This document shows, piece after piece, positions 29,431 to 38,399 of a DNA stretch of 64,000 nt. The position numbers and the translations under genes were made by a program. The first letter of the stretch is position 1. Each line of letters opens with the position of its first letter. The notes under the pieces were generated by a model. It saw only the letters and a list, made by a program, of their open reading frames with translations. It ran no database searches and had not been told where the DNA came from. Origin of the DNA: G963664115 sp965263045 (lineage in GTDB: Bacteria > Acidobacteriota > Terriglobia > 20CM-2-55-15); assembly GCA_965263045.1 (NCBI GenBank), contig CBDHGK010000026.1, positions 35,003 through 99,002 of the forward strand. Reading direction: 5' to 3'.

Positions 29431-30270
29431 ATGCATCGTTCAATATTCACTGTGGTCTTCGCCTGCGTAACGAGCCTTCTTCCCGGAGCAGCCCAGGCGC
29501 AGGATATCGGATTTTATGGTGGCGTTAGCGGGAGTCATGCGCGGCTGGTGACCGCCGGTCCATCCACAGTTAACAACACGCCCGCAATCCCGTTTCTAAG
29601 CCCATTCTTAGAGGGTGAAGTTCCCCCCACTATATCGACGCACATGAGCATCGTCGAAGACATCCGAAGAGCAGGCTGGAAAGGCTATGCCGGGTACAAC
29701 TTCCATCGCTTTTTCGGCGTCGAGGCCGAATACACACATTCCGTTCGGGTGCAGACTCGGATCATGTCCAGCACGACATTCCTGGACTTTATTGCTCCTG
29801 GCCTGATCCCGAGCGATACGTCCATAAAGACCGATCTCACTCAGAACACCTCGGGTGTCGTGCTGGCAGCGGTGGTCCGGTATCCGCTCGGCGGTCGCTG
29901 GGAAGCCTTTAGCAAACTGGGCGGTTTTCTCTCAGGTACGCGCACCCGGATCGACAGCACGGATTCGTCTGGTGGCCTCGGCGGCGGAATCGGTTTCCCT
30001 GTGCTGGAAGGATGGCTTGGCACAGCTACGGAGCTGGCTGGAACTTTTATCGGCAGTCCCCCAGCCATCAGTTCGATGAACCTTAGGGCTGCAGGGTTGC
30101 AACCGGGTGCCGGCCGAGTGGAACAAAACAGCCTGACCTGGGGGCTGGGGCTGACTTATAGATTGTCTGCGAATCTACGAGTGCGTACGGAGTGGGAACG
30201 TCTGGACGATGGATTGAATCTCGTCGGAGCGGGACTGCAACTCAATTGGAACTGGCCCAGTTGGCCATAG
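29431..30270 (+). CDS. Outer-membrane beta-barrel protein
   Basis: 279 residues from ATG 29431, with a signal peptide (MHRSIFTVVFACVTSLLP, cut after AQA). The mature part alternates polar and hydrophobic residues like an 8-strand OmpA/OmpX-type barrel: GGVSGSHARLV near the start, YAGYNFHRFFGVEAEY, WEAFSKLGGFLSG and a last strand LQLNWNWPSW. It is probably a surface protein. Its 3' side joins a terminator that belongs to the small-protein cassette family. ATG 29431 is chosen over the longer open frame because the upstream part encodes the coiled-coil fragment. Confidence 0.75.
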   Translation: MHRSIFTVVFACVTSLLPGAAQAQDIGFYGGVSGSHARLVTAGPSTVNNTPAIPFLSPFLEGEVPPTISTHMSIVEDIRRAGWKGYAGYNFHRFFGVEAEYTHSVRVQTRIMSSTTFLDFIAPGLIPSDTSIKTDLTQNTSGVVLAAVVRYPLGGRWEAFSKLGGFLSGTRTRIDSTDSSGGLGGGIGFPVLEGWLGTATELAGTFIGSPPAISSMNLRAAGLQPGAGRVEQNSLTWGLGLTYRLSANLRVRTEWERLDDGLNLVGAGLQLNWNWPSWP

Positions 30271-30303
30271 CAAAAGTGCATGGACGCCGAGAGCGGCCGA
30301 AGC

Positions 30304-30338
30304 TTCCGGCGGCGGGTTCATTGCCGTCGCCTTTTTTT
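30304..30338 (+). terminator. Terminator, relic of a third cassette copy
   Basis: CCGGCGGCGGGTTC and GCCGTCGCC form a stem followed by a run of seven T. The sequence and about 100 bp downstream (ending ttcaagaacaaac-like, resumed after the miniature element) match the 3' flank of the cassette at 38362-38500. The cassette gene itself is absent here. Confidence 0.65.
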
Positions 30339-30388
30339 GTGTGGCTGCACGTGCCGGTGAGGGGACGGCACGGGCGTCAAGAACAAAC

Positions 30389-30705
30389 GGGTCTTCCGCA
30401 GAATTTGTGGGTAAAACCGTCTTCCATCGCCGCTTGAGGAGACCACGGTGCTCGCCAAGCCTCAAGGCTTCCCTCGCAAGCTCGGCGGCTGCGCCGGCCT
30501 TGACCCTCGGCTGCGCTCCGCGGTGTCGGCTGGTGTGGGCGATGGGAAACGGGGCCTCCGGCGGGGGCTCCGGGCACCGGGTGTAGGCGTCCGACCGAAG
30601 TGGGTACTGGAATATTCGCCGTCGAACAAAAGAATAAGGTGCTTTGTTTCAATTACTTATGTGCGCACAGGCCTTTGGACTGCCCACAAATTCTGCGGAG
30701 GAGGC
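30389..30705 (+). repeat. ISL3-like 317-bp miniature element, copy B
   Basis: The same ends as copy A and only a few base differences. The exact 8-bp duplication GAACAAAC flanks it (30381-30388 and 30706-30713). It sits in the 3' flank of the cassette relic. Confidence 0.92.
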
Positions 30706-30884
30706 GAACAAACTATCTCTGTGCAGGCTGTCCCGGCAGGTAGCTGCTATGGGCCGGGGATCCTGGGCGTTGGCGCTTCGTACTGGAGATATTAGGGACG
30801 CGCGTCCCGATACTTGTTAACTGGTGATTGGCAGTGAGTGGCAGATGCAACGACTGGGAGTTAAGGGATTTTGGGGATCGGCGT

Positions 30885-31040
30885 CGTCCTAAGCAGTTTG
30901 TGGGAAACGAATGCTTTCCACAAACTGCTTGGGAACACTACCGGAAAACCTATCGGTAAGAATCTATAGGTGTGTCCTACAAACTGGCCGTGGAAAAGTG
31001 GCTCTATTCACAGGGTTTTTGTACAGTTCGGGCATACGGG
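30885..31040. other. Origin-like region beside the RepA fragment
   Basis: AAGCAGTTTGTGG (30891-30903) and CCACAAACTGCTT (30918-30930) form a perfect 13-bp inverted repeat, followed by cctacaaactggccgtgg. The acaaactg core is also found in the iterons at 39924-39994. The position just 3' of a RepA gene copies the arrangement at the intact replicon. Confidence 0.45.
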
Positions 31041-31044
31041 GTAT

Positions 31045-31353
31045 TCACTTCACGCGGTACGGGCGGGGCAGCACGGGGGGCCTGCTGTTGAGCAGGCGCA
31101 TGCCCTTCTGGTCCTCGCTGAAACGGGCTTCCTGATAGACGACGGAGGCCTGCTTGAGGGTCTTGCGGAAGACCCGTTTGAAGTTGTCCATGCGTCCGTA
31201 GCCTTGCCCGAATTGCTCCTTCAGGGAGGCCCAGGGGACGAAGGCGGCGCGCTTCGGCTCCACGCGGTGGAGACGTTGCGCGAGCCAGGTGTAGATGTCG
31301 AGCGCCATGGCGTTATGTGAAAGCCGCGCCACGGCCTGCTCGTTGAGCGGAAC
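31045..31353 (-). pseudogene. RepA-family replication protein, C-terminal fragment
   Basis: About 100 residues: LSHNAMALDIYTWLAQRLHR, SLKEQFGQGYGRMDNFKRVF then RKTLKQASVVYQEARF. It aligns with the C-terminal quarter of the RepA at 40036-41001 (LQHSALALDIYKWLAQRL; FGQGYSELRFFRRVF). The N-terminal part is replaced by IS6 copy 2, whose other side holds unrelated DNA, so the element caused or sits at a deletion. Confidence 0.8.
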
Positions 31354-32180
31354 GGTTCTGGTGCAGATAGCGAAGGGACTTGGCGATAATGGGATATGGC
31401 GCATCGCAAAACTGAACGGAATCCCCTATTTGCCGGACGTTGGTTCGAAGACGACATCATTCTCCTCTGCCTTCGCTGGTATTTTCGATTCAAACTGAGT
31501 TACCGGGACCTGGTTGAGATTTTAGGTGAGCGGGGTTTATCGATTTCGCACACCACGATCTTGCGTTGGGTCGTTCGCTATGCCGAAGCCTGCGAAAAGC
31601 GCTGGCGCCGATTCGAGCGACCGGTGGGTGGGAGTTGGCGGGTTGATGAAACGTTTATCAAGGTGCGGGGCCAGTGGATGTATCTCTACCGCGCCGTGGA
31701 CGGACAAGGCAACACCGTGGAGTTCTATCTGAGTCGAACACGTGGCATCGCGGCGGCGAAGGCCTTCTTTCGCAAGGCACTGAAGCATCATCGGGAACCA
31801 CACAGCATCACCTTGGATGGCCACCAGCCGAGCCATAGCGCGCTGCGGCGCATGGGAATGAACGGTGAGTTCAACTTCCGGGGGCGGAACATGGTGACGA
31901 TTCGTTGCTGTCAGTATCTGAACAACGTTGTGGAGCAGGACCACCGCCGGGTGAAGGGGCGCTTGCGCCCGATGTTGGGATTCAAGACGTTCTACAATGC
32001 GCGACGCGTGATTATCGGCATCGAGTTGGCGCAGAAGATTCACAAACGCCAGTTCGCAATTCCGGTCCCATGGCAATCGACTCCCGCAGTGATCTGGCGT
32101 CACGTCATGGCAGCATAGTCCGCATCGCCGCAGCGCACTCCTAGTCTTATCGCTCTGACAATCCTATCTGCACCAGAATC
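31354..32180 (+). mobile_element. IS6-family element, type A, copy 2
   Basis: 827 bp. Ends GGTTCTGGTGCA (31354-31365) and TGCACCAGAATC (32169-32180, one mismatch). Flanking 8-mers (agcggaac and gttcagag) differ. It lies between two truncated genes that were not originally adjacent. Confidence 0.88.
31396..32118 (+). CDS. IS6-family transposase (type A, copy 2)
   Basis: 240 residues, full length. Catalytic region as in copy 1: VDETFIKVRG, ITLDGHQPSH, YLNNVVEQDHR. It differs from copy 1 by about 20 substitutions, so the two are not very recent duplicates. Confidence 0.93.
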   Translation: MAHRKTERNPLFAGRWFEDDIILLCLRWYFRFKLSYRDLVEILGERGLSISHTTILRWVVRYAEACEKRWRRFERPVGGSWRVDETFIKVRGQWMYLYRAVDGQGNTVEFYLSRTRGIAAAKAFFRKALKHHREPHSITLDGHQPSHSALRRMGMNGEFNFRGRNMVTIRCCQYLNNVVEQDHRRVKGRLRPMLGFKTFYNARRVIIGIELAQKIHKRQFAIPVPWQSTPAVIWRHVMAA

Positions 32181-32192
32181 GTTCAGAGCCTC

Positions 32193-32987
32193 GTGGACCT
32201 GAGACTTGCCGTGGACGAGGCCATTCCCGTCATCAGCACCAGGAACCGCACGCGCGTCTGCCGGATCACCCACAAGAGCATCTACCGGGAGCTGGGGGTT
32301 CCCAACATCCGGCACAGAAGAAACGCCGGCCTGTCCGTCTATCTCCGGCGGCTCCTGTCGCTCGATTACGTTATCGAGCGCCCGGACCTCGAATGGCTCC
32401 CGACCGAGGATGAGAAGGTTCGGTTCTGTACGCATTACGGCGTGTCGCACAATCGGCTGCCGCATCGGATTTACGGCGGTGCGGCCGGGTGCGTCGCCCG
32501 GTATTTCCACCTGAAATTGCCCTTTGCGGGCGGGCCGACCTGCACGTTTGTCTATGTCGATCCTGGGAACGACACCGCCACCGAAATGCGGTATTGGGGC
32601 CAGACGCATGAGCATCTTTGGGCCCGATTACGGCACCGCGGGATCACGATTCATGTGACCGCAATCGGCGTCACCCCTGACGCCGACAAACGCGCCCGGG
32701 CCGTGTTGGACGGGTGGGTGCGGGATCGGGATGGTATCCGGGCCGGGGACTACCGGGTGGCGGAATTACGGGAGGAACTCGACGCGCTTTCCCGGGGTAT
32801 CGACAGCTTCGATTCCCAGATCTTCGCGCGCTACGGGGGCCAGCCGAACACCGTGCGGCGCTGGCAAGAGTTGAAGGACATGCTGGCAAAACCTTTGCCC
32901 TACAACATCCGGATTGACACGTTCGAGATATGGCGGTCCCGTCGGATTTATCCGGAGGGTGTGGACCTCTACGAGATTCCGGAATGA
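32193..32987 (+). CDS. Hypothetical protein of the conjugation region, 5' end probably cut
   Basis: 264 residues from GTG 32193, but the frame is open back to IS6 (IVQSLVDLRLA), so the true start is probably lost. The N-terminal part looks like a winged-helix (ITHKSIYRELGVPNIRHRRN; VYLRRLLSLDYVIE). The middle has FVYVDPGNDTATEMRYW, then a helical C-terminal region. It recalls replication-relaxation-type proteins found beside conjugation genes, but I cannot confirm this. It precedes the noncoding inverted-repeat block and the coupling-protein gene on the same strand. Confidence 0.5.
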   Translation: MDLRLAVDEAIPVISTRNRTRVCRITHKSIYRELGVPNIRHRRNAGLSVYLRRLLSLDYVIERPDLEWLPTEDEKVRFCTHYGVSHNRLPHRIYGGAAGCVARYFHLKLPFAGGPTCTFVYVDPGNDTATEMRYWGQTHEHLWARLRHRGITIHVTAIGVTPDADKRARAVLDGWVRDRDGIRAGDYRVAELREELDALSRGIDSFDSQIFARYGGQPNTVRRWQELKDMLAKPLPYNIRIDTFEIWRSRRIYPEGVDLYEIPE

Positions 32988-33103
32988 GATCGGCGGATGA
33001 CTCATTTTCTGAGCGGGTATGGGCGTCTTTTGGAGTGAAACACCGGGTGGCGGTCTCTCGGAAATTGGGCCTTCAAGTTACGGCCACGGTGCCGCACGGG
33101 AGT

Positions 33104-33340
33104 GTAATTTGAAACGGGGGGTCCCATTACACAAGCAAATTACAAGTTTTGTGCCACCTATCATTTGTATTCACTTGTCGTTAAGTCAAATTACACGCCC
33201 TTTTGAGCGCCGATCCAGAGGGGGGGAGAGTGGCGGGAGCGACCCCGCCTTTTGTTGGCTTGTGCGTCCCTGTACCCCCGTTTCAATTTACATCACGGGG
33301 GCACATGGACGCCCCCCAGTGGGGGGGTCGCTCCCGCCAC
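33104..33340. other. Interleaved inverted repeats, oriT-like region
   Basis: Two long inverted repeats interlock in gene-free DNA: GTAATTTGAAACGGGGG (33104-33120) with CCCCCGTTTCAATTTAC (33275-33291, one mismatch), and GTGGCGGGAGCGACCCC (33230-33246) with its exact complement (33324-33340). Between them are repeated aaattac motifs. The place, directly upstream of the conjugation coupling protein, is typical of a transfer origin. No nick-site consensus is identified. Confidence 0.5.
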
Positions 33341-33385
33341 AGTGATCCTTGCAGGAAGGCTTGAAGTCTGGAGATGTAAAGGCCT

Positions 33386-35422
33386 ATGAAATTGAGGCAT
33401 ATTTTCTTATCTGTCCTCGCGGTTTCTGCCGCGATCGCCCGGTATATTTCGAGTCCGTTTCCGACCGGATCGGAGAACCCGGTTGTCGCGCTGATGGCTC
33501 TGAATGCGCCGGCGCTTCTGTGGCTGGCACATGGCTGGTATGCCCTCATGCCCGGTGTCGCCGTGTTCATCGGCGGCACGCTCTTTTCCGGCGTATGGCA
33601 TGTCTGGTTCGAGTCCGTCCCACGGAAGAAACAGGGCAAGGGGGGGCTGCCCCCGTGGCCGATCTCCGACACGGACGAGAAACCGGCCATCGTCGTCGGG
33701 GAAACGCATCACCCCATCGAGGCGCGGGAGGTTCCCAGCCCGGATTGGCTCGTGATCCCGGAACGCGGCCTCTACACCGGAGTCGCCATCTTCGGGGCGG
33801 TCGGCTCCGGGAAGACCTCGGCGTGCATGCACCCGTTTGCCCGGCAATTGCTTGGCTGGCAAGCGAAGAACCCGGAGCGCCGGGCCGCCGCGCTGATCCT
33901 CGAAGTGAAGGGCGACTTCTGCTACGACATCCGCGAGATTCTCAAAGCAGCGAAACGTGAAGAGGACTACATGGAGATTGGCATGGACGGGAAATATCAG
34001 TGGAACCCCCTGGCCGCGCACTGGCTCGATTCCTACTCCCTGGCCTATACCGTGTCCTCGCTTCTGAATCAGTTGTTCGGGAAGGGGAAGGATCCGTTCT
34101 GGCAACAGGCTTACACGAATCTGGTGAAGTGGATTATCGAGCTGTACCGGATCTTTCCCGACCGTTGGGTGACCCTCCGGGATGTCTACCGATGCGCGAT
34201 CGACCCCGAACTGTTCAAGCAAAAGCTCGATGAAGCCAAGGGTGTCGTGAAGAGTCAGAAGAACGGGGCCATCGTCATTTCGGCCAAGGATCTCGATAAG
34301 CGGAGGGCCGACTTAGGCGGGGTGCCCTGGACCACATTTTCCGACGGGGAACGCCAGACCCCGTGGACGGCCGAGATCGCAAAATGGTTGCAACGGGAGG
34401 GCGTGACCTGCCGTGTCGCCCCTGTGGCAGGTCACACCGACACGGACCGTTTAAAGGCGCGGTACGAAAGCGTTAAGACGTGGTACGAGAAGGATTGGAT
34501 GCAGATGGATCCGAAGTTGAGAACCTCGTGTGTCGAGGGGATTTCCAGTTTCCTGTCTCTGTTCGACATGGAGGACGTCGCCGACATTTTCTGTCCCAAG
34601 GCACCCGCCAAAGAACGAGTTGCCGAAGGCGAGGATGCCGGGAACGGTGACAGTCGCCCGCCGGTCGGAAAGGCCCGGATGCGGCGGCACCTTCCACCCC
34701 TGGACGAGCTGATCGAGAGCGGGAAAGTCCTCGCGCTCAACATGCCCGCCGGATCGAATCCGGCCCTGGCCCGCGCCATAGGCGTGTTCCTAAAAAACGC
34801 CTGGCTCCAGACCCTGATCCGGCGGCCGGCACAGATGAAAGCGGACCCTGGGCGTTACTTCCGGCCCGCCGTTTTCATTTGCGACGAATATCAGTCGTTC
34901 GCATCCGTTGGCGAGGAAGACCCCTCCGGAGACGAGAAGGCGTTTGCCCTCACCCGGCAGTGCCGCGTCATCCCCATCGTCGCCACTCAATCCATATCCT
35001 CACTCCGATCCGTCCTGGGCACATCGGAGGCGTGGCGGGCGCTCTTGCAGACCCTCCGCACCCGGATATTCCTCTCCCTCAGCGACGACGCCAGCGCCGA
35101 GATTGCCTCGAAGCTCTGCGGGCAGGTGTCCAAGATCAAGCCGAGCTGGACCGTCACCGAATCCGCACAACAGGCCCAGGTGTCCCTGCTCTCGGGCCGG
35201 GCTGGTGGGAGCCGGGGTTCGGTCGGAACCAGCAAATCCTTCCGCGAACAGCGCGAAGCTTTGTTTCAGCCCAGGGAGTTTGGCCTGCTTCCCAATTGCC
35301 AGGCGATCTGCCTGCCCTATGACGGCACCCACGCCACAAGCGCTGTCCGCGTTTATCTCAAGCCGTACTACCTTCCGGTCGACACGCCCTACTGGCGCGC
35401 CGTCGCAGCGGGGAAGATATGA
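33386..35422 (+). CDS. Type IV secretion coupling protein (VirD4/TraG/TraD family)
   Basis: 678 residues. Two N-terminal membrane helices (about 5-20 and 33-70) anchor a cytoplasmic ATPase with Walker A GAVGSGKTS (137-145), and Walker B VFICDEYQSF (about 495-504), followed by LTRQCRVIPIVATQSISSL, the conserved coupling-protein motif. It recruits the relaxase-DNA complex to the secretion channel. Its stop overlaps the start of the VirB11 gene (ATGA). It is intact, although most channel genes are missing from the window. Confidence 0.9.
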   Translation: MKLRHIFLSVLAVSAAIARYISSPFPTGSENPVVALMALNAPALLWLAHGWYALMPGVAVFIGGTLFSGVWHVWFESVPRKKQGKGGLPPWPISDTDEKPAIVVGETHHPIEAREVPSPDWLVIPERGLYTGVAIFGAVGSGKTSACMHPFARQLLGWQAKNPERRAAALILEVKGDFCYDIREILKAAKREEDYMEIGMDGKYQWNPLAAHWLDSYSLAYTVSSLLNQLFGKGKDPFWQQAYTNLVKWIIELYRIFPDRWVTLRDVYRCAIDPELFKQKLDEAKGVVKSQKNGAIVISAKDLDKRRADLGGVPWTTFSDGERQTPWTAEIAKWLQREGVTCRVAPVAGHTDTDRLKARYESVKTWYEKDWMQMDPKLRTSCVEGISSFLSLFDMEDVADIFCPKAPAKERVAEGEDAGNGDSRPPVGKARMRRHLPPLDELIESGKVLALNMPAGSNPALARAIGVFLKNAWLQTLIRRPAQMKADPGRYFRPAVFICDEYQSFASVGEEDPSGDEKAFALTRQCRVIPIVATQSISSLRSVLGTSEAWRALLQTLRTRIFLSLSDDASAEIASKLCGQVSKIKPSWTVTESAQQAQVSLLSGRAGGSRGSVGTSKSFREQREALFQPREFGLLPNCQAICLPYDGTHATSAVRVYLKPYYLPVDTPYWRAVAAGKI

Positions 35423-36414
35423 GCGCGGCAGATGGGGACGGACGCGGCATGGACTACCTGCGTCCGTTCTTGCCGGGCCTGGAGTCGGTCCTCGAAGATG
35501 AGGACGTCAGCGAGATCATGATTAACGGTCCCGGCAACGTCTGGATCGAAAGCCAGGGGGAAATCCGGCAGCACCCAGCCCCCGCCCTCGATGAGGCGGC
35601 GCTGGATCGGGCGGCCATTCAGATCGCGCGGCCCCTCGGCCTCGATCCGGCCACCGCGCCGATCCTCGATGCGCGCCTGGACGATGGCTCCCGCGTAGCT
35701 ATCTGTGTCCCCCCGGCCGCGCCCCACGTCGCCATCACCATCCGGCGCTTCGGCAAGCGGAGCTATTCGCCCGAAGATCTTGTGCGCTTCGGATCACTGC
35801 CCCAGGAAGTCCTGGACGAGGCACGGGCCGCGCTGCTGGGGCGGCGGAATATCCTGGTGTCGGGCGGCACGGGCTCGGGTAAGACCACGCTGCTCAATGC
35901 CCTGGTCGAGCTGCTTCCCGCCGCCGACCGCATTGTTTCCATCGAGGACACCCTGGAGCTCCGCATCGACCGGAAAAACTGTGTCCGCTTCGAGGCGCGG
36001 GGGATCGACACCGCATCGGTGACGATCCGCGACCTCGTGCGCCATGCCTTGCGCCATCGCCCAGATCACATCGTGGTCGGCGAGGTCCGGGGCGGCGAGG
36101 CCGCCGATCTCTTACAGGCGCTCAATACCGGGCACGGCGGGAGTCTGACAACGATCCACGCCAACAATGCCGAGTCGGCCCTGTCCCGGCTGGCGACTTG
36201 CGCCATGCAAGGCGAGACGGACTTGCCCTGGGAAGTCACGTGCCGGGGAGTGGTGGACGGGATCTCCATGGTGATTCACATGACACGGCGCGAGGGAAAG
36301 CGATACGTCGAAGAAGCCCTCCACGTGGGCGATTACGACGCCGCAAAGCGGCGCTGGCACTACAGGCCCGTTGTGTTCTCCGACCCCCAACTCAAACTGA
36401 AGCAGGGGCGGTGA
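35419..36414 (+). CDS. VirB11/TrbB-type secretion ATPase
   Basis: 331 residues. The N-terminal domain (SEIMINGPGNVWIES) is followed by Walker A GGTGSGKTT (about 149-157), the Asp box IVSIEDTLEL, Walker B DHIVVGEVRGGEAADLLQAL and the His box TGHGGSLTTIHANNA. These hexameric ATPases power pilus assembly and DNA transfer. It is translationally coupled to the coupling protein upstream. Confidence 0.93.
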   Translation: MSAADGDGRGMDYLRPFLPGLESVLEDEDVSEIMINGPGNVWIESQGEIRQHPAPALDEAALDRAAIQIARPLGLDPATAPILDARLDDGSRVAICVPPAAPHVAITIRRFGKRSYSPEDLVRFGSLPQEVLDEARAALLGRRNILVSGGTGSGKTTLLNALVELLPAADRIVSIEDTLELRIDRKNCVRFEARGIDTASVTIRDLVRHALRHRPDHIVVGEVRGGEAADLLQALNTGHGGSLTTIHANNAESALSRLATCAMQGETDLPWEVTCRGVVDGISMVIHMTRREGKRYVEEALHVGDYDAAKRRWHYRPVVFSDPQLKLKQGR

Positions 36415-36518
36415 TGCTGGGCAACGCTGCCAGGACGATGAGACAGAGTCGGGCCGGGATTTGTCAGGGTGATGCTTCTTTACTGGTTCGCGTATACAAC
36501 GCGGAAAAGAACCCCTGA
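36414..36518 (+). pseudogene. 5' stump of the next T4SS gene (uncertain)
   Basis: The ATG at 36414 overlaps the VirB11 stop (TGATG), as expected for the next gene of the operon, but the frame ends after 34 residues (MLGNAARTMRQSRAG...) with no membrane segment. It may be a truncated VirB2/TrbC-type gene, or chance. Confidence 0.25.
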
Positions 36519-36574
36519 TTAACGGAGCACATTGGGCCGGTCCCGGACGATAGACGCACGGAAGACGGACTACC

Positions 36575-37564
36575 ATGAAAGACAATCTGACGCGCATTGC
36601 GCCTCAGGCCCGCTACCATTCCAACCGTCTCGATCAGATCAACCGCCTGATCCACGCGGCCGAGGCCGATGAGGATATTGCCTACCTCGCTCGGCTCCTG
36701 GCGCTCTGTTCCCTGCCCCGCACCAACCCCGGCAACCGCAAAGAGTACGTCCGCACCAACGGCCCCTTCACGCTGGCGCTCACCGCGGGCTTCGACAACA
36801 AACTCCCCTTCGGCTACATCGCGCGGCTGCTCCTGGCCTGGGTGTGTACCGAAGCGGTCCGGACCCAAAGCCAAGACCTGACCCTTGGAAAGACCCTGTC
36901 CGATTTCATGCGCGTTGTCGGAATCGATCCGGCCGGGGCATCCTATGCCCGTGTCCGCAACCAGATGCGGCGCCTCTTCGCTTGCAGCATCACCCTCGTC
37001 TGCAAAGACGCAATCGGATGTTCACGCGTGTCGTCCTATGTGGCCGACCGGTACGAATTTTGGTGGAACCATGTCAATCCCGAGGACCGGGGGCAGTGGC
37101 GAAGCGAAATCCGTTTGGGGGAAGGGGTTTTTACCGAGATCATCCGCCACCCGGTGCCGCTGGACATGAACATCCTGAAGGCGCTGAACCAAAGTTCATT
37201 GGGCCTCGATCTCTACCTGTGGATCAACTACCGGACCTTTGGCCTGGACCGTCCCTTGAGGATTTCCTGGAAGCGGCTCTACGAACCGTTCGCACTGAAC
37301 CCGGCCAGGGCGGCCACGGACAAGAACGCTGTGAACGATTTCCGCACCAAAGCCATCCGGGAGCTGATAAAGATCAAGCTCGCGTGGCCCGGCCTGGACT
37401 ATGCCACGCCTCGCGGAGCCCTGGAATTGTTGCCGTCCACCATCCCATCGGTCCCCACGCTCACGAAGGCCGACCGGCTCCTACCTACCGGCCGGTCCCG
37501 ATCCGGCGATCCCCCGGATTCAGGATTTTGCACAACCGCCGGGGTGCATACTACCTGTTCTTAA
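36575..37564 (+). CDS. repA: RepA-family plasmid replication protein
   Basis: 329 residues. Core phrases match the plasmid-encoded RepA (RPA) family: LPFGYIARLLLAWVCTEAVR, TLGKTLSDFMRVVGIDP, then IIRHPVPLDMNILKALN and SLGLDLYLWINYRTFGLDR, ISWKRLYEPF. These initiators bind iterons to start plasmid replication. The gene ends within the first of three ACTAC(C/T)TGT repeats, placing its presumed origin directly 3'. It appears intact. Confidence 0.88.
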   Translation: MKDNLTRIAPQARYHSNRLDQINRLIHAAEADEDIAYLARLLALCSLPRTNPGNRKEYVRTNGPFTLALTAGFDNKLPFGYIARLLLAWVCTEAVRTQSQDLTLGKTLSDFMRVVGIDPAGASYARVRNQMRRLFACSITLVCKDAIGCSRVSSYVADRYEFWWNHVNPEDRGQWRSEIRLGEGVFTEIIRHPVPLDMNILKALNQSSLGLDLYLWINYRTFGLDRPLRISWKRLYEPFALNPARAATDKNAVNDFRTKAIRELIKIKLAWPGLDYATPRGALELLPSTIPSVPTLTKADRLLPTGRSRSGDPPDSGFCTTAGVHTTCS

Positions 37565-37680
37565 TAACTACTTGTTCTTAACTACTTGTATTAATAGATG
37601 CGCGCGGAGAAGTATAGCGGTTGGTTAACGGAAAACTCCCCAAAATCACAGCGTGCCTGTGGGAAACTCCCCGCTTCGGG
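37550..37680. other. Origin-like repeats 3' of repA
   Basis: Three repeats ACTAC(C/T)TGT(T/A)(C/T)TTAA start at 37550, 37567 and 37581. They are followed by GGAAAACTCCCC (37630-37641) and GGGAAACTCCCC (37661-37672). Direct repeats just after an iteron-type replication gene suggest its origin. Confidence 0.5.
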
Positions 37681-37794
37681 ACAGATCGAGACACGGTCGC
37701 TTTCTGGCTCTCTCTCGCAACAGCCTCGTCTGGGATGTCCCCTGCATCCCCGATTCGAGCTCATTTTGTCGTTGGGCGCGCCGGGAGTCCGCCG

Positions 37795-38067
37795 CTGAGA
37801 TCCCCGCTTCCCCGGTTGTTCGCTCTGACTGGCCCCCGATCCACCGCGCCGGATGTTGTCTCGCCATTTTCCCGTAGCCTGGGCTTGCTCCGGCGCAGGG
37901 GCCGCGGCCAGACCGCGCTGCTCGCCCCGGGGGGGGGCGTCTGTCACGGCCCCTGCTCTTGGGCCGGTTATTCCCCTCCTTCCTGCACTCGGCGACGGAC
38001 CTCCTGGGCGGGTTTGTCCGGTGCCGCCTGTTCCGGGTGAGCGACACACGCTCCAAACCCTTAAACC
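37795..38067 (+). promoter_or_regulatory. Conserved leader of the small-protein cassette, copy 2
   Basis: Noncoding sequence that closely matches the inverted region 22474 to about 22760. It runs from after the repA origin repeats to the cassette gene. Conserved stretches include aacaacaggg-like and caggggccg blocks and the segment just before the gene (gtgtcgctcaccc complement). Its length and conservation suggest a structured leader or regulatory region. Confidence 0.45.
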
Positions 38068-38082
38068 ATGAGGATTCAATCA

Positions 38083-38352
38083 ATGGCTACCCACAACAAC
38101 TCAAAACCCGCAGCGGAACTCAGGATCGGAACCGTCAAGGCGACCGTTTGGGAAAACGAGGTCGGCGGGATCACCCATCACAACGTCACCTTTTCGCGGA
38201 TCTACCCCGAGGGGGGCCAGTGGAAGACCTCGCAGAGCTTCCGTTTCGTCAACCTGCTCTCCGTTGCCAAGCTCGCCGACCAGGCACACACGCTCATTGC
38301 CGAGCGCAAAGCCGAGTCGGCCCCGGCGGCTGGCGATAACGAAGCCAGCTAA
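38083..38352 (+). CDS. Small conserved cassette protein, copy 2
   Basis: 89 residues, starting MATHNNSKPAAELRIGTVKA. ATG 38083 follows gagg; an upstream ATG at 38068 is less likely because the paralogue starts at the equivalent MAT. It differs from copy 1 at about 12 positions, mostly conservative, suggesting both were under selection. It stands between the RepA gene and a strong terminator. Confidence 0.78.
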   Translation: MATHNNSKPAAELRIGTVKATVWENEVGGITHHNVTFSRIYPEGGQWKTSQSFRFVNLLSVAKLADQAHTLIAERKAESAPAAGDNEAS

Positions 38353-38361
38353 GCGCCAGCA

Positions 38362-38398
38362 TCTTCCGGCGGCGGGTTAAACCCCGCCGCCTTTTTTT
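38362..38398 (+). terminator. Rho-independent terminator of the cassette
   Basis: CCGGCGGCGGGTT and AACCCCGCCGCC form an 11-12 bp stem followed by eight T. Confidence 0.88.
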
Positions 38399-38399
38399 T

